From Flavobacteriaceae bacterium CRH (GTDB lineage Bacteria; Bacteroidota; Bacteroidia; Flavobacteriales; Flavobacteriaceae), in assembly GCA_001507425.1 (NCBI GenBank), contig LMAJ01000005.1, positions 124,001 to 188,000 of the forward strand: DNA of 64,000 nucleotides. The letters are read 5' to 3'. Every line of letters starts with the position of its first letter. Position 1 is the stretch's first letter. Shown here piece by piece: positions 42,471-50,516 of this stretch. Made by a program: the position numbers and the translations under genes. The notes below the pieces were generated by a model. That model saw only the letters and a list, made by a program, of their open reading frames with translations. It was not told the origin of the DNA and ran no database searches.

Positions 42471-43145
42471 ATGATAAAATGGATAACAAAACTGTTTTCA
42501 TCAACAAAAAAAGAAGAGAACACAGATAACATGAAACCGGAGGTTCACGAACACCCAAAAAACAATATAAAAAGCGTGAGTAAAAAATATTTAATTGTAG
42601 GACTTGGTAATATTGGTGCCGAATACGTAAATACGAGACATAATATAGGTTTTAAAGTCCTGGATTTCTTGGCCAAAAAAGAGAGCCTTTCTTTTGAAAC
42701 CGTTAAATTGGGCGCTTTGGCAGAATATAAATTTAAAGGAAGAACTTTTTTTCTGCTTAAACCTAATACTTATATGAATCTAAGCGGTAAAGCAGTAAAA
42801 TATTGGATGGATAAGGAAAATATTCCGTTAGAAAATATTTTGGTCATTACAGACGATTTAAACCTCTCGTTTGGAACTATTCGCATTAAACCTCAAGGAA
42901 GCGACGGAGGTCATAACGGACTTAAAAACATTAACCTGATTTTGAATACACAACAATATACCCGTTTTAGATTTGGTATAAGTGATCAGTTTAAAAAAGG
43001 GCAGCAAGTTGATTATGTTTTAGGAGATTGGGATGAAGAAGAAAAAGCAAAATTACCGGAACGTTTAGAAGTTGCTTCAGAAATTATTAAAACATTTGGA
43101 ACTGCCGGATTAGAAAATACAATGACTACTTTTAATGGAAAATAA
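42471..43145 (+). CDS. pth: Peptidyl-tRNA hydrolase
   Basis: A 224-residue enzyme that recycles tRNA from stalled peptidyl-tRNA. The core starts at about residue 40 (YLIVGLGNIGAEYVNTRHNIGF), with the catalytic His in TRHNIGF and Asn in LKPNTYMNLSG. TDDLNLSFGTIRIKPQGSDGGHNGLKNI follows. There is an unusual N-terminal extension of about 40 residues, charged and probably flexible. The promoter is so close that the first ATG would be leaderless; the true start may be ATG 42531, which would remove 20 residues. Confidence 0.92.
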   Translation: MIKWITKLFSSTKKEENTDNMKPEVHEHPKNNIKSVSKKYLIVGLGNIGAEYVNTRHNIGFKVLDFLAKKESLSFETVKLGALAEYKFKGRTFFLLKPNTYMNLSGKAVKYWMDKENIPLENILVITDDLNLSFGTIRIKPQGSDGGHNGLKNINLILNTQQYTRFRFGISDQFKKGQQVDYVLGDWDEEEKAKLPERLEVASEIIKTFGTAGLENTMTTFNGK

Positions 43146-43240
43146 AGATTTACAAGTAATTAAGTCTTTAAAAATTAAATTATCAATTAATTAAATTCAA
43201 TAATAACGAAATAGTATTTTCTATTCCAAAGTTAAATGTT

Positions 43241-43248
43241 TAAATTTG
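43241..43248 (+). promoter_or_regulatory. -7 element for superoxide dismutase gene
   Basis: TAAATTTG, exact TAnnTTTG, 36 bp before the ATG. No clear -33 TTG. Confidence 0.5.
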
Positions 43249-43283
43249 GGATAAATTATTATAAACCATAAAATCATAATATC

Positions 43284-43895
43284 ATGGCTTTTGAATTACC
43301 ACAATTACCTTATGCATATGATGCATTAGAACCACATATTGATGCTCGTACAATGGAAATTCACCATTCAAAACATCATAATGCCTACACAACAAATCTT
43401 AATGCAGCAATTGCAGGAACAGATTTAGAGGGAAAAACAATCGAAAACATCTTAATCAACTTAGATAAATCTAATGGTGCAGTTCGTAACAATGGTGGAG
43501 GTTTCTACAACCACAATTTATTCTGGACTGTAATGAGCCCAGACGGTGGCGGATTACCAACTGGTGATTTGTTAGCTGCAATTGAGTCTTCTTTTGGAAC
43601 TTTCGAAGAGTTTAAAGCAAAATTTGCTAAAGCTGGTGCAACTCAATTTGGTTCAGGATGGGCTTGGTTAACAGTGCAAAAAGGAGGAAAGTTAGAAGTT
43701 GTAGGTACTCCAAATCAAGACAACCCATTAATGCCGGAAGTTGCTGGTAATGGTGGAACTCCAATCTTAGGAATGGATGTTTGGGAGCATGCTTACTATT
43801 TAAACTACCAAAACAGAAGACCAGATTATATTGAAGCTTTCTTTAATGTAATTAACTGGACAGAAGTTGCGAGAAGATTTGCTTTAGATAAGTAA
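43284..43895 (+). CDS. Superoxide dismutase (Fe/Mn)
   Basis: A 203-residue Fe/Mn superoxide dismutase that converts superoxide to oxygen and hydrogen peroxide. The metal ligands fall in [12 protein letters not shown] (His), [11 protein letters not shown] (His), and [13 protein letters not shown] (Asp and His). The GSGWAWLTV segment is also conserved. No signal peptide, so cytoplasmic. Sequence alone does not settle the Fe or Mn preference. A terminator follows directly. Confidence 0.94.
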   Translation: MAFELPQLPYAYDALEPHIDARTMEIHHSKHHNAYTTNLNAAIAGTDLEGKTIENILINLDKSNGAVRNNGGGFYNHNLFWTVMSPDGGGLPTGDLLAAIESSFGTFEEFKAKFAKAGATQFGSGWAWLTVQKGGKLEVVGTPNQDNPLMPEVAGNGGTPILGMDVWEHAYYLNYQNRRPDYIEAFFNVINWTEVARRFALDK

Positions 43896-43928
43896 AAAAG
43901 AAAATAGAGCAAAGAAAATAGAATAAAG

Positions 43929-43968
43929 AAAAAGACGGATGACTTAAAAGTTATCCGTCTTTTTTTAT
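43929..43968 (+). terminator. Terminator of superoxide dismutase gene
   Basis: Arms AAAAGACGGATGAC and GTTATCCGTCTTTT around TTAAAA, then a T run. Confidence 0.85.
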
Positions 43969-44038
43969 GTTTGGTTTTTTCAATTCTCAGTACCTTAAAC
44001 CGAAATCTTTTATCTATATTTTTTGACTCTTTTTAAAA

Positions 44039-44483
44039 AATAAAAAAGGTGAAATTTCTTTCACCCTTTTTGCCCCAAATCTACCATGTACTTAACCTAC
44101 TAATGTAATGGTTTAGTAAAGCTATGATAGAAGTATTGTATTTCCAAATATTTTAGATTAAGTGCAAATAAACTCGATGAAATGCGTAATTTCTTACTTT
44201 GGGTTGTTTGTAACTTTATTCCAATAAAAAAGGTGGAATCTCTTCCACCCTTTTTGCCCCAAATCTACCATATACTTAACCTACTAATGTTATGGTATAG
44301 TAAAGCTATGATAGCTATATTGTATTTCCAAATATTATAGACAAAGTGCACATATATTCGATGAAATGCGTAATTTCTTACTTTGAATAAATCCTTGACT
44401 TTATTCCAATAAAAAAGGTGGAATTTCTTCCACCCTTTTTGCCCCAAATCTACCATAAACTTAACCTACTAATGTTATGGTTT
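44039..44483. repeat. Tandem 185-bp repeat, 2.4 copies, with covarying hairpin
   Basis: Copies begin at 44039, 44223 and 44408 (period 184-185); the third stops after about 75 bases. Each starts AATAAAAAAGGTGRAA and carries a hairpin: GGTGAAA/TTTCACC in copy 1, GGTGGAA/TTCCACC in copies 2 and 3, so the change is compensated on both sides. A run of A before and T after each stem gives a terminator-like shape in both directions. CCCCAAATCTACCAT and TTAACCTACTAATGT follow in all copies, with a second short pairing ACCAT/ATGGT. No convincing protein frame is shared. Transcription direction is unclear. Confidence 0.8.
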
Positions 44484-44581
44484 CCCAAAAGTATCGTAGC
44501 TAGTCGATTTTGCCAAACATATAAGATGAACGGCAAAAAAAACCGATTAACTACACTATTTAACCTTTTGTTAGTATTTTT

Positions 44582-46480
44582 TTAATATGCCCTTGCGTCT
44601 TTTCCTTCATAAAAATTCATGAAAGCTCTATTTACCACGCGATTTCCACCCGGTGTCGGATAATCTCCTGTAAAATACCAATCTCCAAGATTTTTAGGAC
44701 AAGCAATATGAAGATCTTCTACTTTTTGAAAGATAATCTTGACTTCAGCATTAATTTCAGGAGAACTCAACATTTCGGCAATTTTAGCTGAAATTTCTTC
44801 TGGAGTAAATTGGTCGTAAATTGCAGTAACATAATTTACTACATCTGTGTCAACATAATTTTCCTGAGCTTTACATTTAGTGTAAACTTCATCAACAATA
44901 TGATATAGGTTTCTTTCTTTCAACAAAGCAAGAGCTGCTCTAAAGGCAACAAGCCCTTCCAGTTTCGCCATGTCAATTCCGTAACAATCCGGGTAACGAA
45001 TTTGCGGTGCCGAAGAAACAATTACAATACGTTTTGGTTTTAAACGATCCATCATTTTTATGATGCTCATTTTTAAGGTAGTTCCACGAACAATACTATC
45101 ATCAATAATAACCAGATTATCAGTTGGTTTAATAACTCCGTAAGTCACATCATAAACGTGAGCAACAAGATCATCGCGGCTGCTGTCTTCAGTAATAAAG
45201 GTTCTAAGTTTAGCATCTTTAATAGCAACTTTCTCCGTACGGATTTTTACAGCCAATAATTCTTGTAGGGTATCAGCAGTAAGTGTGTTTCTGTTTTCTA
45301 AGATGTAATTATTTTTTCTTTGATTTAAGAAATCCTGCGCCGCTTCAACTAAACCATAAAATGATGTTTCTGCGGTATTTGGTATATAAGAGAAAACGGT
45401 GTTGTCTGTATCGCTGTCAATAGATTCTAAAACGGCAGGTAAAATTAATTTTCCTAAGTTTTTACGTTCCTGGTAAATTTCAGCATCACTTCCTCTTGAG
45501 AAATAAATCCTTTCAAATGAACAGGCTTTTTTTACAGTTGGTTCCAGAATTTGCTCCATAGAAACTTTTCCACTTTTTTTAATGATCAAAGCATTTCCCG
45601 GATCAATTTCCTGAACTTTTTCAAAAGGTACATTAAATACAGTTTGAATAACAGGGCGTTCAGATGCTACAACAACAACTTCATCATCCTGATAAAAGTA
45701 AGCTGGACGAATTCCTGCCGGATCTCTAAAAACAAAAGCATCACCATGACCTAATAATCCGGCCATTGCATAACCTCCATCTAAATTTTTTGCTGAACGG
45801 GCTAGTATTTTTGCAATATCCAATCGGTCTGCAATTACTGGAGAAGCTTCTCTTTTTGAATAACCTTCGGCTTTGCAATCCTGATAAAGCTGCATTACTT
45901 CTTTGTCTAAAAAGTGTCCAATTTTTTCCATAACCGTAACAGTATCGGCCATTTCCTTTGGATGTTGTCCCAATTCAACTAAATTTTCGAAAAGTTCTTT
46001 AACATTGGTCATATTAAAGTTACCTGCCAAAATTAAGTTACGGTGCATCCAGTTACTCTGACGTAAAAAAGGATGAACGCTTTCAATACTGTTTTTTCCG
46101 AAAGTTCCGTAACGAACGTGACCTAAAAACAATTCTCCTATATAAGGAATATTTGCTTTTTGTTTGGCCACATCATCTGCGTATTCCGGATGCGCGCCCA
46201 ATTCTTCATTGATACGATCATTGATTTGTGCAAAAACATCCTGAATAGGTTGTGCGTGGTTCGAACGAACTCTGCTAATGTAGCGTTGTCCAGGCTCAAC
46301 ATCAAGTTTGATGCTTGCAAAACCGGCACCATCCTGACCACGGTTGTGTTGCTTTTCCATCATTAAATACATTTTTTGTATTCCGTAAAAAGCAGTTCCG
46401 TATTTTTCTTTGTAATATTCAAGCGGTTTAAGAAGTCTAACCAGGGCTATACCACATTCGTGTTTTAAAGCGTCGCTCAT
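44582..46480 (-). CDS. PurF-like amidophosphoribosyltransferase
   Basis: A 632-residue class II glutamine amidotransferase. The N-terminus MSDALKHECG has the Cys9 that would become the catalytic residue after processing. The PRPP site VIIDDSIVRGTT is near residue 460. RDPAGIRPAYFY and AIDFAR-like parts of PurF are also recognisable. It is about 120 residues longer than ordinary PurF, because of insertions and a C-terminal extension, and may be a second, specialised copy common in Flavobacteria. I use ATG 46480; the frame is open upstream to 46561, but that stretch holds a terminator of the pfkB gene. Its exact role beyond PRPP amidation is not certain. Confidence 0.85.
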   Translation of the reverse strand: MSDALKHECGIALVRLLKPLEYYKEKYGTAFYGIQKMYLMMEKQHNRGQDGAGFASIKLDVEPGQRYISRVRSNHAQPIQDVFAQINDRINEELGAHPEYADDVAKQKANIPYIGELFLGHVRYGTFGKNSIESVHPFLRQSNWMHRNLILAGNFNMTNVKELFENLVELGQHPKEMADTVTVMEKIGHFLDKEVMQLYQDCKAEGYSKREASPVIADRLDIAKILARSAKNLDGGYAMAGLLGHGDAFVFRDPAGIRPAYFYQDDEVVVVASERPVIQTVFNVPFEKVQEIDPGNALIIKKSGKVSMEQILEPTVKKACSFERIYFSRGSDAEIYQERKNLGKLILPAVLESIDSDTDNTVFSYIPNTAETSFYGLVEAAQDFLNQRKNNYILENRNTLTADTLQELLAVKIRTEKVAIKDAKLRTFITEDSSRDDLVAHVYDVTYGVIKPTDNLVIIDDSIVRGTTLKMSIIKMMDRLKPKRIVIVSSAPQIRYPDCYGIDMAKLEGLVAFRAALALLKERNLYHIVDEVYTKCKAQENYVDTDVVNYVTAIYDQFTPEEISAKIAEMLSSPEINAEVKIIFQKVEDLHIACPKNLGDWYFTGDYPTPGGNRVVNRAFMNFYEGKDARAY

Positions 46481-46525
46481 TGTGTTTTGTATTTTGTGTT
46501 GTTGTAAGTTGTGTGTATTAACGTA

Positions 46526-46556
46526 ATAAAAAAGCCCCGTTTTATCGAGGCTTTCG
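46526..46556 (-). terminator. Terminator of the pfkB-type kinase gene
   Basis: Read on the minus strand: AAAGCCTCG, ATAAAA, CGGGGCTTTTTT, a hairpin with a T run directly after the stop at 46561. Confidence 0.82.
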
Positions 46557-46560
46557 GGCA

Positions 46561-47484
46561 TTATATTTCTATGTCGAACTGAGTTAACGATTTAAATTGT
46601 TGTAATCGTATCGCTACTTCAGCCTTGCTTAATGTTTCCATCCTTTCGGTTCCAAATTTCTCCACACAAAATGAAGCTAAATTCGAGCCGTAAATAATCG
46701 CATTTTTCATGTTTCCAAACGAAATGTTTTCACTTTGTGCAATGAATCCTGAAAAACCACCTGCGAAAGTGTCTCCGGCTCCTGTTGGGTCAAAAACATC
46801 TTCTAATGGTAAAGCCGGTGCAAAAAACACTTCTCTGTTATGGAATAAAAGTGCGCCGTGTTCTCCTTTTTTGATCACCACATATTTTGGTCCCATGTCC
46901 TGGATTTTAGCAGCAGCTTTTACTAATGAATATTCGCCAGAAAGTTGTCTTGCTTCTTCATCATTCACAGTTATAACGTCTACACGCTTAATAACGTCAA
47001 GTAATTCCGGAAGAGCGCAATCCATCCAAAAGTTCATTGTATCTAAAACAATTAATTTTGGTTTTTTCTCTAATTGATCTAAAACGCTGCTTTGTACTAA
47101 AGGATGTAAGTTTCCTAGCATCACGATATCAGCATCTTTAAAATTTTGAGGAACTTTTGGTTGAAAATCAGCCAAAACGTTTAATTCTGTAACTAAAGTA
47201 TCTCTTGAGTTTAAATCATTGTGGTATAAACCGCTCCAAAAAAACGTTTTACCGCCTTTTACAATTTCGATACCAGAAATATCAATATTTTTTGAAGTTA
47301 AAAGATCTAAATGTTCTTGAGGAAAATCGTCGCCAACTACAGAAACAATGGCCGATTGCAAGTTGAAAAATGATGCTGATAAACCAATGTACGTTGCAGC
47401 ACCACCTAATATTTTATCTGTTTTTCCGAAAGGAGTTTCAATCGCGTCGAAAGCAACCGTTCCAACAATCAATAATTTATTCAT
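46561..47484 (-). CDS. PfkB-family carbohydrate/nucleoside kinase
   Basis: A 307-residue kinase of the ribokinase/adenosine kinase family. The N-terminal GGAATYIGLSASF is the sugar-binding start. The catalytic anion-hole motif DPTGAGDTFAGGF has the base Asp at about 237, and VVIKKGEHGALL precedes it. The exact substrate (ribose, adenosine or another sugar) is not readable from the sequence. It has a good promoter at 47508-47538 and its own terminator. It sits upstream of the PurF-like gene on the same strand, which might hint at a purine-salvage role. Confidence 0.85.
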   Translation of the reverse strand: MNKLLIVGTVAFDAIETPFGKTDKILGGAATYIGLSASFFNLQSAIVSVVGDDFPQEHLDLLTSKNIDISGIEIVKGGKTFFWSGLYHNDLNSRDTLVTELNVLADFQPKVPQNFKDADIVMLGNLHPLVQSSVLDQLEKKPKLIVLDTMNFWMDCALPELLDVIKRVDVITVNDEEARQLSGEYSLVKAAAKIQDMGPKYVVIKKGEHGALLFHNREVFFAPALPLEDVFDPTGAGDTFAGGFSGFIAQSENISFGNMKNAIIYGSNLASFCVEKFGTERMETLSKAEVAIRLQQFKSLTQFDIEI

Positions 47485-47507
47485 TTTATGAATTTCGAAT
47501 TAGGGTG

Positions 47508-47538
47508 CAAAGATACTTCATAAGTTACAATATTGCAA
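47508..47538 (-). promoter_or_regulatory. Promoter of the pfkB-type kinase gene
   Basis: On the minus strand, TTG (47536-47538), 20 bases, then TATCTTTG (47508-47515). It is an exact match to the Bacteroidetes consensus, with a leader of about 17 bases. Confidence 0.7.
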
Positions 47539-47807
47539 CGGTTTAGGTTCGCAAAATTTTCATAAAAAAACAATATCGTTTGCGGGGCTAAAACTATTGT
47601 AAATGAGTGAATTATATTTGATTGTTTTGAAGTTTTAAAATATGTTTTTAGGAATTAAAAAACAAGAATTATTTTTGGAAAAAGTATTAAAGAATTTATC
47701 TAAGTTTCTAAAAGAGGAAGCCTTTCATTTGAAAACACCAAGGTTTAAAATAATTTTAGATAAATTGTCCTTTTTTAGTAGTTTTTAGCGGTAATGTATT
47801 TGATTTT
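47539..47807. other. Intergenic region with one small open frame
   Basis: The region between the kinase promoter and the broken hydrolase gene. The only frame is ATG 47642 to TAG 47788 on the plus strand, 48 codons, rich in Lys and Phe, with no homologue I know. No further signal is apparent. Confidence 0.5.
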
Positions 47808-48728
47808 TTACTTATGAATTTTTAAATTAGGTATATTTTTTATCCAATTGATTGCGTATTTCATAGGCTCTTCAGAATCTGAAAATGCTGTATTATGGCC
47901 CAAGTCTGGAAATAATTTATATTCATAATGTTTCCCTTTAGATTTTAATATATCAAGATATTCGATTGATAGCTTCACGGGAACTTGAATGTCTTTACCT
48001 CCAAAAATCCAGATTCCTGGAATTGATAATTTAGCGAGGACATCTTAGGGATCGGTATCAATAAACTCATATCTGTCCGGGGCATTGAATACATGTTTTC
48101 TTGCATCTTCTTCTGAGTGCGTATCCCAAAAATTTTGATTTCCATCTGTATAAAATTGGAATCTCAATTGTTCTTTAGCCGTTATAAGAGCTCCGCTAAA
48201 TATTGTCATAAATTTGACTTTTTTATTTTTCTCTGCAGCCAATGGAATTATCCATCCAGCTTGACTACCTCCTATTAAACCGATTGGTATTTTATTATTG
48301 GACAGAGATTTTGATAAAGTATTTACAGCAGCACTCACATCTAAAGACAAAAGATTTAGATTTGAAAAATCAACATTGTTAGTTCCTACTTCAGGTCCGA
48401 CATATATACCGGATGATTCTCCGACTCCACGTTTGTCATACGTTAAAACTGCAATTCCATTATTGGCTAGGATTGTAGCAAAGTTTATCATTCTTTTTTC
48501 TTGTCCGGATCCATGAACAATCACAACGGCTGCCTTTGTGTTGTTAGGTGTAAAAACAGTTCCGGCGAGTGAAACCCCTTCACAGATAAATTTTATTTCC
48601 TTAATAGTAAAGTTTGGCGGAATTGCTGCTGCATAACTAGTGACAAAAAATAACAACATTAAAAAAGAATATGTGCATATTTTCTTTGCTTTTAGAATGC
48701 TTTTAAAAATCGCCAGTTTGTTTTTCAT
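47808..48728 (-). pseudogene. Alpha/beta hydrolase gene with an in-frame stop
   Basis: The 5' part encodes a signal peptide and a hydrolase: VVIVHGSGQEKRM (oxyanion loop), YDKRGVGESSG, and the nucleophile elbow IGGSQAGW. It ends at TAA (48045-48047) after EFIDTDP. The very next codons in the same frame continue with DVLAKLSIPGIWIFGGKDIQVP and LFPDLGHNTAF, which hold the missing catalytic Asp and His, up to TAA 47808-47810. One base change (for instance from CAA, GAA or AAA) explains the break. The start is ATG 48728; the frame from TTG 48746 is less likely. A sequencing error cannot be excluded. Confidence 0.78.
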
Positions 48729-48793
48729 TTTTTTTAAATTAATCAAGTCTTCTTTCTATGATATTACCGCTAACGATGTGTTTTTTAAACTAT

Positions 48794-49189
48794 CTACAAC
48801 TCATATTTCTTATCAAAATAATTCTTCAAAATGCCAATTTGAACTAAAATCATAAAAGGGACTATTAAAATTGCATACAATATAGTTTTTGAGAAGTGAA
48901 CTCCTGAAAACAAATTATTGGTTTTATCAGAGTATAATTTTAAGATTTCAATATTAGAAATGTCGTTATTCATATAAACAGAATAAACGGTTAAAGCAAT
49001 TAGCGAAATAGCAATGAAAATCCACGTTGCTTTTGAAATCAACGGTTTGTACACTGTACTTTTGCTTTTCTCAGCCTCTAAAACCTGAGCCATTATTTTT
49101 GAAGTAAAGTCAAAAGATGGTGATTCCAAAGTATTTTCAGCCATCATTTTATCAATAAGTTTTTCTATATTTTTATCGTTCTCTTTCAT
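48794..49189 (-). CDS. Membrane protein, probable anti-sigma factor partner
   Basis: A 131-residue protein with a charged N-terminal region (about 1-50) and two predicted membrane helices (about 51-70 and 99-119). Such a charged cytoplasmic head followed by membrane segments is common among anti-sigma partners of ECF factors, but no zinc-binding or other diagnostic motif is present. It overlaps the ECF sigma gene by 17 bp and must be cotranslated with it. Its role as anti-sigma is inference from this arrangement. Confidence 0.65.
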   Translation of the reverse strand: MKENDKNIEKLIDKMMAENTLESPSFDFTSKIMAQVLEAEKSKSTVYKPLISKATWIFIAISLIALTVYSVYMNNDISNIEILKLYSDKTNNLFSGVHFSKTILYAILIVPFMILVQIGILKNYFDKKYEL

Positions 49190-49760
49190 AATAATCTATC
49201 ATTTCTGGTTCTAGTTGCTTTTTCAAAATTACGGCTAATTTTTGTCGGCTTCTAAACAATTTTACTTTTGCATTATTAGCCGTAATGCTCATAATTTTTC
49301 CGATTTCCTCTAAACTCTGATCTTCAAAATAAAATAAAGTTAACAGGAAATTCTCTTCACTTGGCAATAAATTTAAACAATTCTGAATCGTTTGCTTTCG
49401 TTCCTTATCTTCTAAAGCGCTTAAAGCATTGTCCATTGTCTTTATTAAATGTGCCGAAAATTCATCAATCGAAATATTAAGATCTTCTTTTTTGTTTTTC
49501 TTCAAACGATCTAAACAGGTATTATAAGCAATCTTATAAATCCAGGTCGAAAATTTAGAATCGCCTTTAAATTTCGTGAGAGAATTATAAACTTTAATAA
49601 AAGTGTCCTGAGCAACTTCTTCAGCTTCTTCTCTGTTTTTAACCATTTTGAGTGCCAATGTAAAAATCATATTCTTATAGCGATCGACCAGCACGGCAAA
49701 AGCATTGGTCTCGCCTTGCAGAATTTTATCGATATAATGTTGATCACTTATTGTACTCAT
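49173..49760 (-). CDS. ECF-type RNA polymerase sigma factor
   Basis: A 195-residue sigma factor with region 2 (about 25-90: YKNMIFTLALKMVKNREEAEEVAQDTFIKVYNSL and FSTWIYKIAYNTCLDRLK) and region 4 (about 135-180: SLEEIGKIMSITANNAKVKLFRSRQKL). It is of typical ECF length. Its own promoter carries TGTAACCTAAA-N11-TCGTC, which recurs exactly in front of the divergent 50090 gene, so it is likely autoregulated. The start ATG is so near the -10 element that the mRNA may be nearly leaderless. Confidence 0.9.
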   Translation of the reverse strand: MSTISDQHYIDKILQGETNAFAVLVDRYKNMIFTLALKMVKNREEAEEVAQDTFIKVYNSLTKFKGDSKFSTWIYKIAYNTCLDRLKKNKKEDLNISIDEFSAHLIKTMDNALSALEDKERKQTIQNCLNLLPSEENFLLTLFYFEDQSLEEIGKIMSITANNAKVKLFRSRQKLAVILKKQLEPEMIDYYERER

Positions 49761-49769
49761 ATTATATAG

Positions 49770-49796
49770 GACGACCGTTTGTTATTTTAGGTTACA
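49770..49796 (-). promoter_or_regulatory. ECF-type promoter of the sigma gene
   Basis: Minus strand TGTAACCTAAA, 11 bases, TCGTC, then C-TAT. It matches the plus-strand promoter at 50027-50053 in every defined base and in spacing. Confidence 0.7.
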
Positions 49797-49862
49797 AGAA
49801 ATTAAAAAATAAATTCCAATATTTTAAAATCCCAAATTCCAATTTATATATAAGTAGAAATC

Positions 49863-49889
49863 TTTGTCAAAGTTTAAATCTTTGACAAA
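49863..49889. repeat. Perfect inverted repeat TTTGTCAAAG/CTTTGACAAA
   Basis: 10-bp arms around TTTAAAT, midway between the two ECF promoters. It may be a terminator, a regulator site or a dispersed palindrome; nothing distinguishes these. Confidence 0.6.
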
Positions 49890-50026
49890 AATTTTGGTGA
49901 CGAAATATACAAATCAAAGTTAATTTAAAATCAGTACTTTTTGATAGTTTGGAATTTTCAAAAGCATTGAAATTTGGAATTAAAATATTAGGCTTTTTAA
50001 AGTTTTTGAATTTATTTTAAAAAACG

Positions 50027-50053
50027 TGTAACCTAAATTTAAAAAGCCTCGTC
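50027..50053 (+). promoter_or_regulatory. ECF-type promoter of the 50090 gene
   Basis: TGTAACCTAAA, 11 bases, TCGTC, then A-TAT. Same as the sigma gene's own promoter, so the 50090 gene is probably a target of this sigma factor. Confidence 0.72.
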
Positions 50054-50089
50054 ATATGGTGTATCAATCAATTATAAAACATAAAAATT

Positions 50090-50443
50090 ATGGGACCACA
50101 AATTTTAATACCAATTAGTCTTTTCTTAATGATCTTTGGGATTTTTTACATTATTTATTCAACAAGAAACAGAGAGCGTTTGGCACTTATAGAAAAAGGC
50201 GTTGATGCAAGTATATTTTTAAAAGGAACCGGAACCGGAAAAGGTGCCCCGGCTTGGAAAATATTTGTTGTAAATCTGGCTTTCTTATTAATAGGAAGCG
50301 GAGTAGGAATCTTTCTTGCGTTGTTAATAACAACTTATACAGCATTAAATGATGGTGCAGTTTACCCTTCAATCATTTTTATAATGGCAGGAATAGGTTT
50401 GCTTGCCGGATTTAAAAATGCCAAAGATTTAGATAAAGAGTAA
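50090..50443 (+). CDS. DUF6249-type membrane protein
   Basis: A 117-residue membrane protein with three predicted helices (about 5-24, 55-80, 90-110). Between the first and second is RERLALIEKGVDASIF, which fits the DUF6249 family of unknown function. It is preceded by a promoter that matches that of the divergent ECF sigma gene, so it is likely its direct target. It could be a stress- or membrane-related effector, but no biochemical role is known to me. Confidence 0.8.
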   Translation: MGPQILIPISLFLMIFGIFYIIYSTRNRERLALIEKGVDASIFLKGTGTGKGAPAWKIFVVNLAFLLIGSGVGIFLALLITTYTALNDGAVYPSIIFIMAGIGLLAGFKNAKDLDKE

Positions 50444-50471
50444 GTAAAGATTTTAAGTTAGTGTTTTTTTT

Positions 50472-50511
50472 AAATAACGTATCAGAAACCTGTTTCTCGA
50501 TACGTTATTTT
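50472..50511. terminator. Bidirectional terminator
   Basis: AAATAACGTATC pairs with GATACGTTATTT; inside, GAAAC pairs with GTTTC. It lies between the convergent DUF6249 and RNase H genes. Confidence 0.8.
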
Positions 50512-50516
50512 GTTTT

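Larger units (their letters stand above)
49761..50089. other. Divergent ECF promoter region
   Basis: A 330-base gap with two oppositely oriented ECF-type promoters near its ends (49770-49796 minus and 50027-50053 plus). Between them lie a perfect hairpin (49863-49889), AATTCC-rich repeats (about 49810-49845), and an AGGCTTTTTAAA/TTTAAAAAGCCT inverted repeat (about 49990-50049). No gene is visible. Confidence 0.6.

Noticed and set aside
44265..44456. Small frame starting MVDLGQKGW on the minus strand within the tandem repeat
   Set aside because: The frame breaks in other copies (an early stop in copy 1), and the sequence covers the hairpin, so it is better seen as a by-product of the repeat than a peptide gene.
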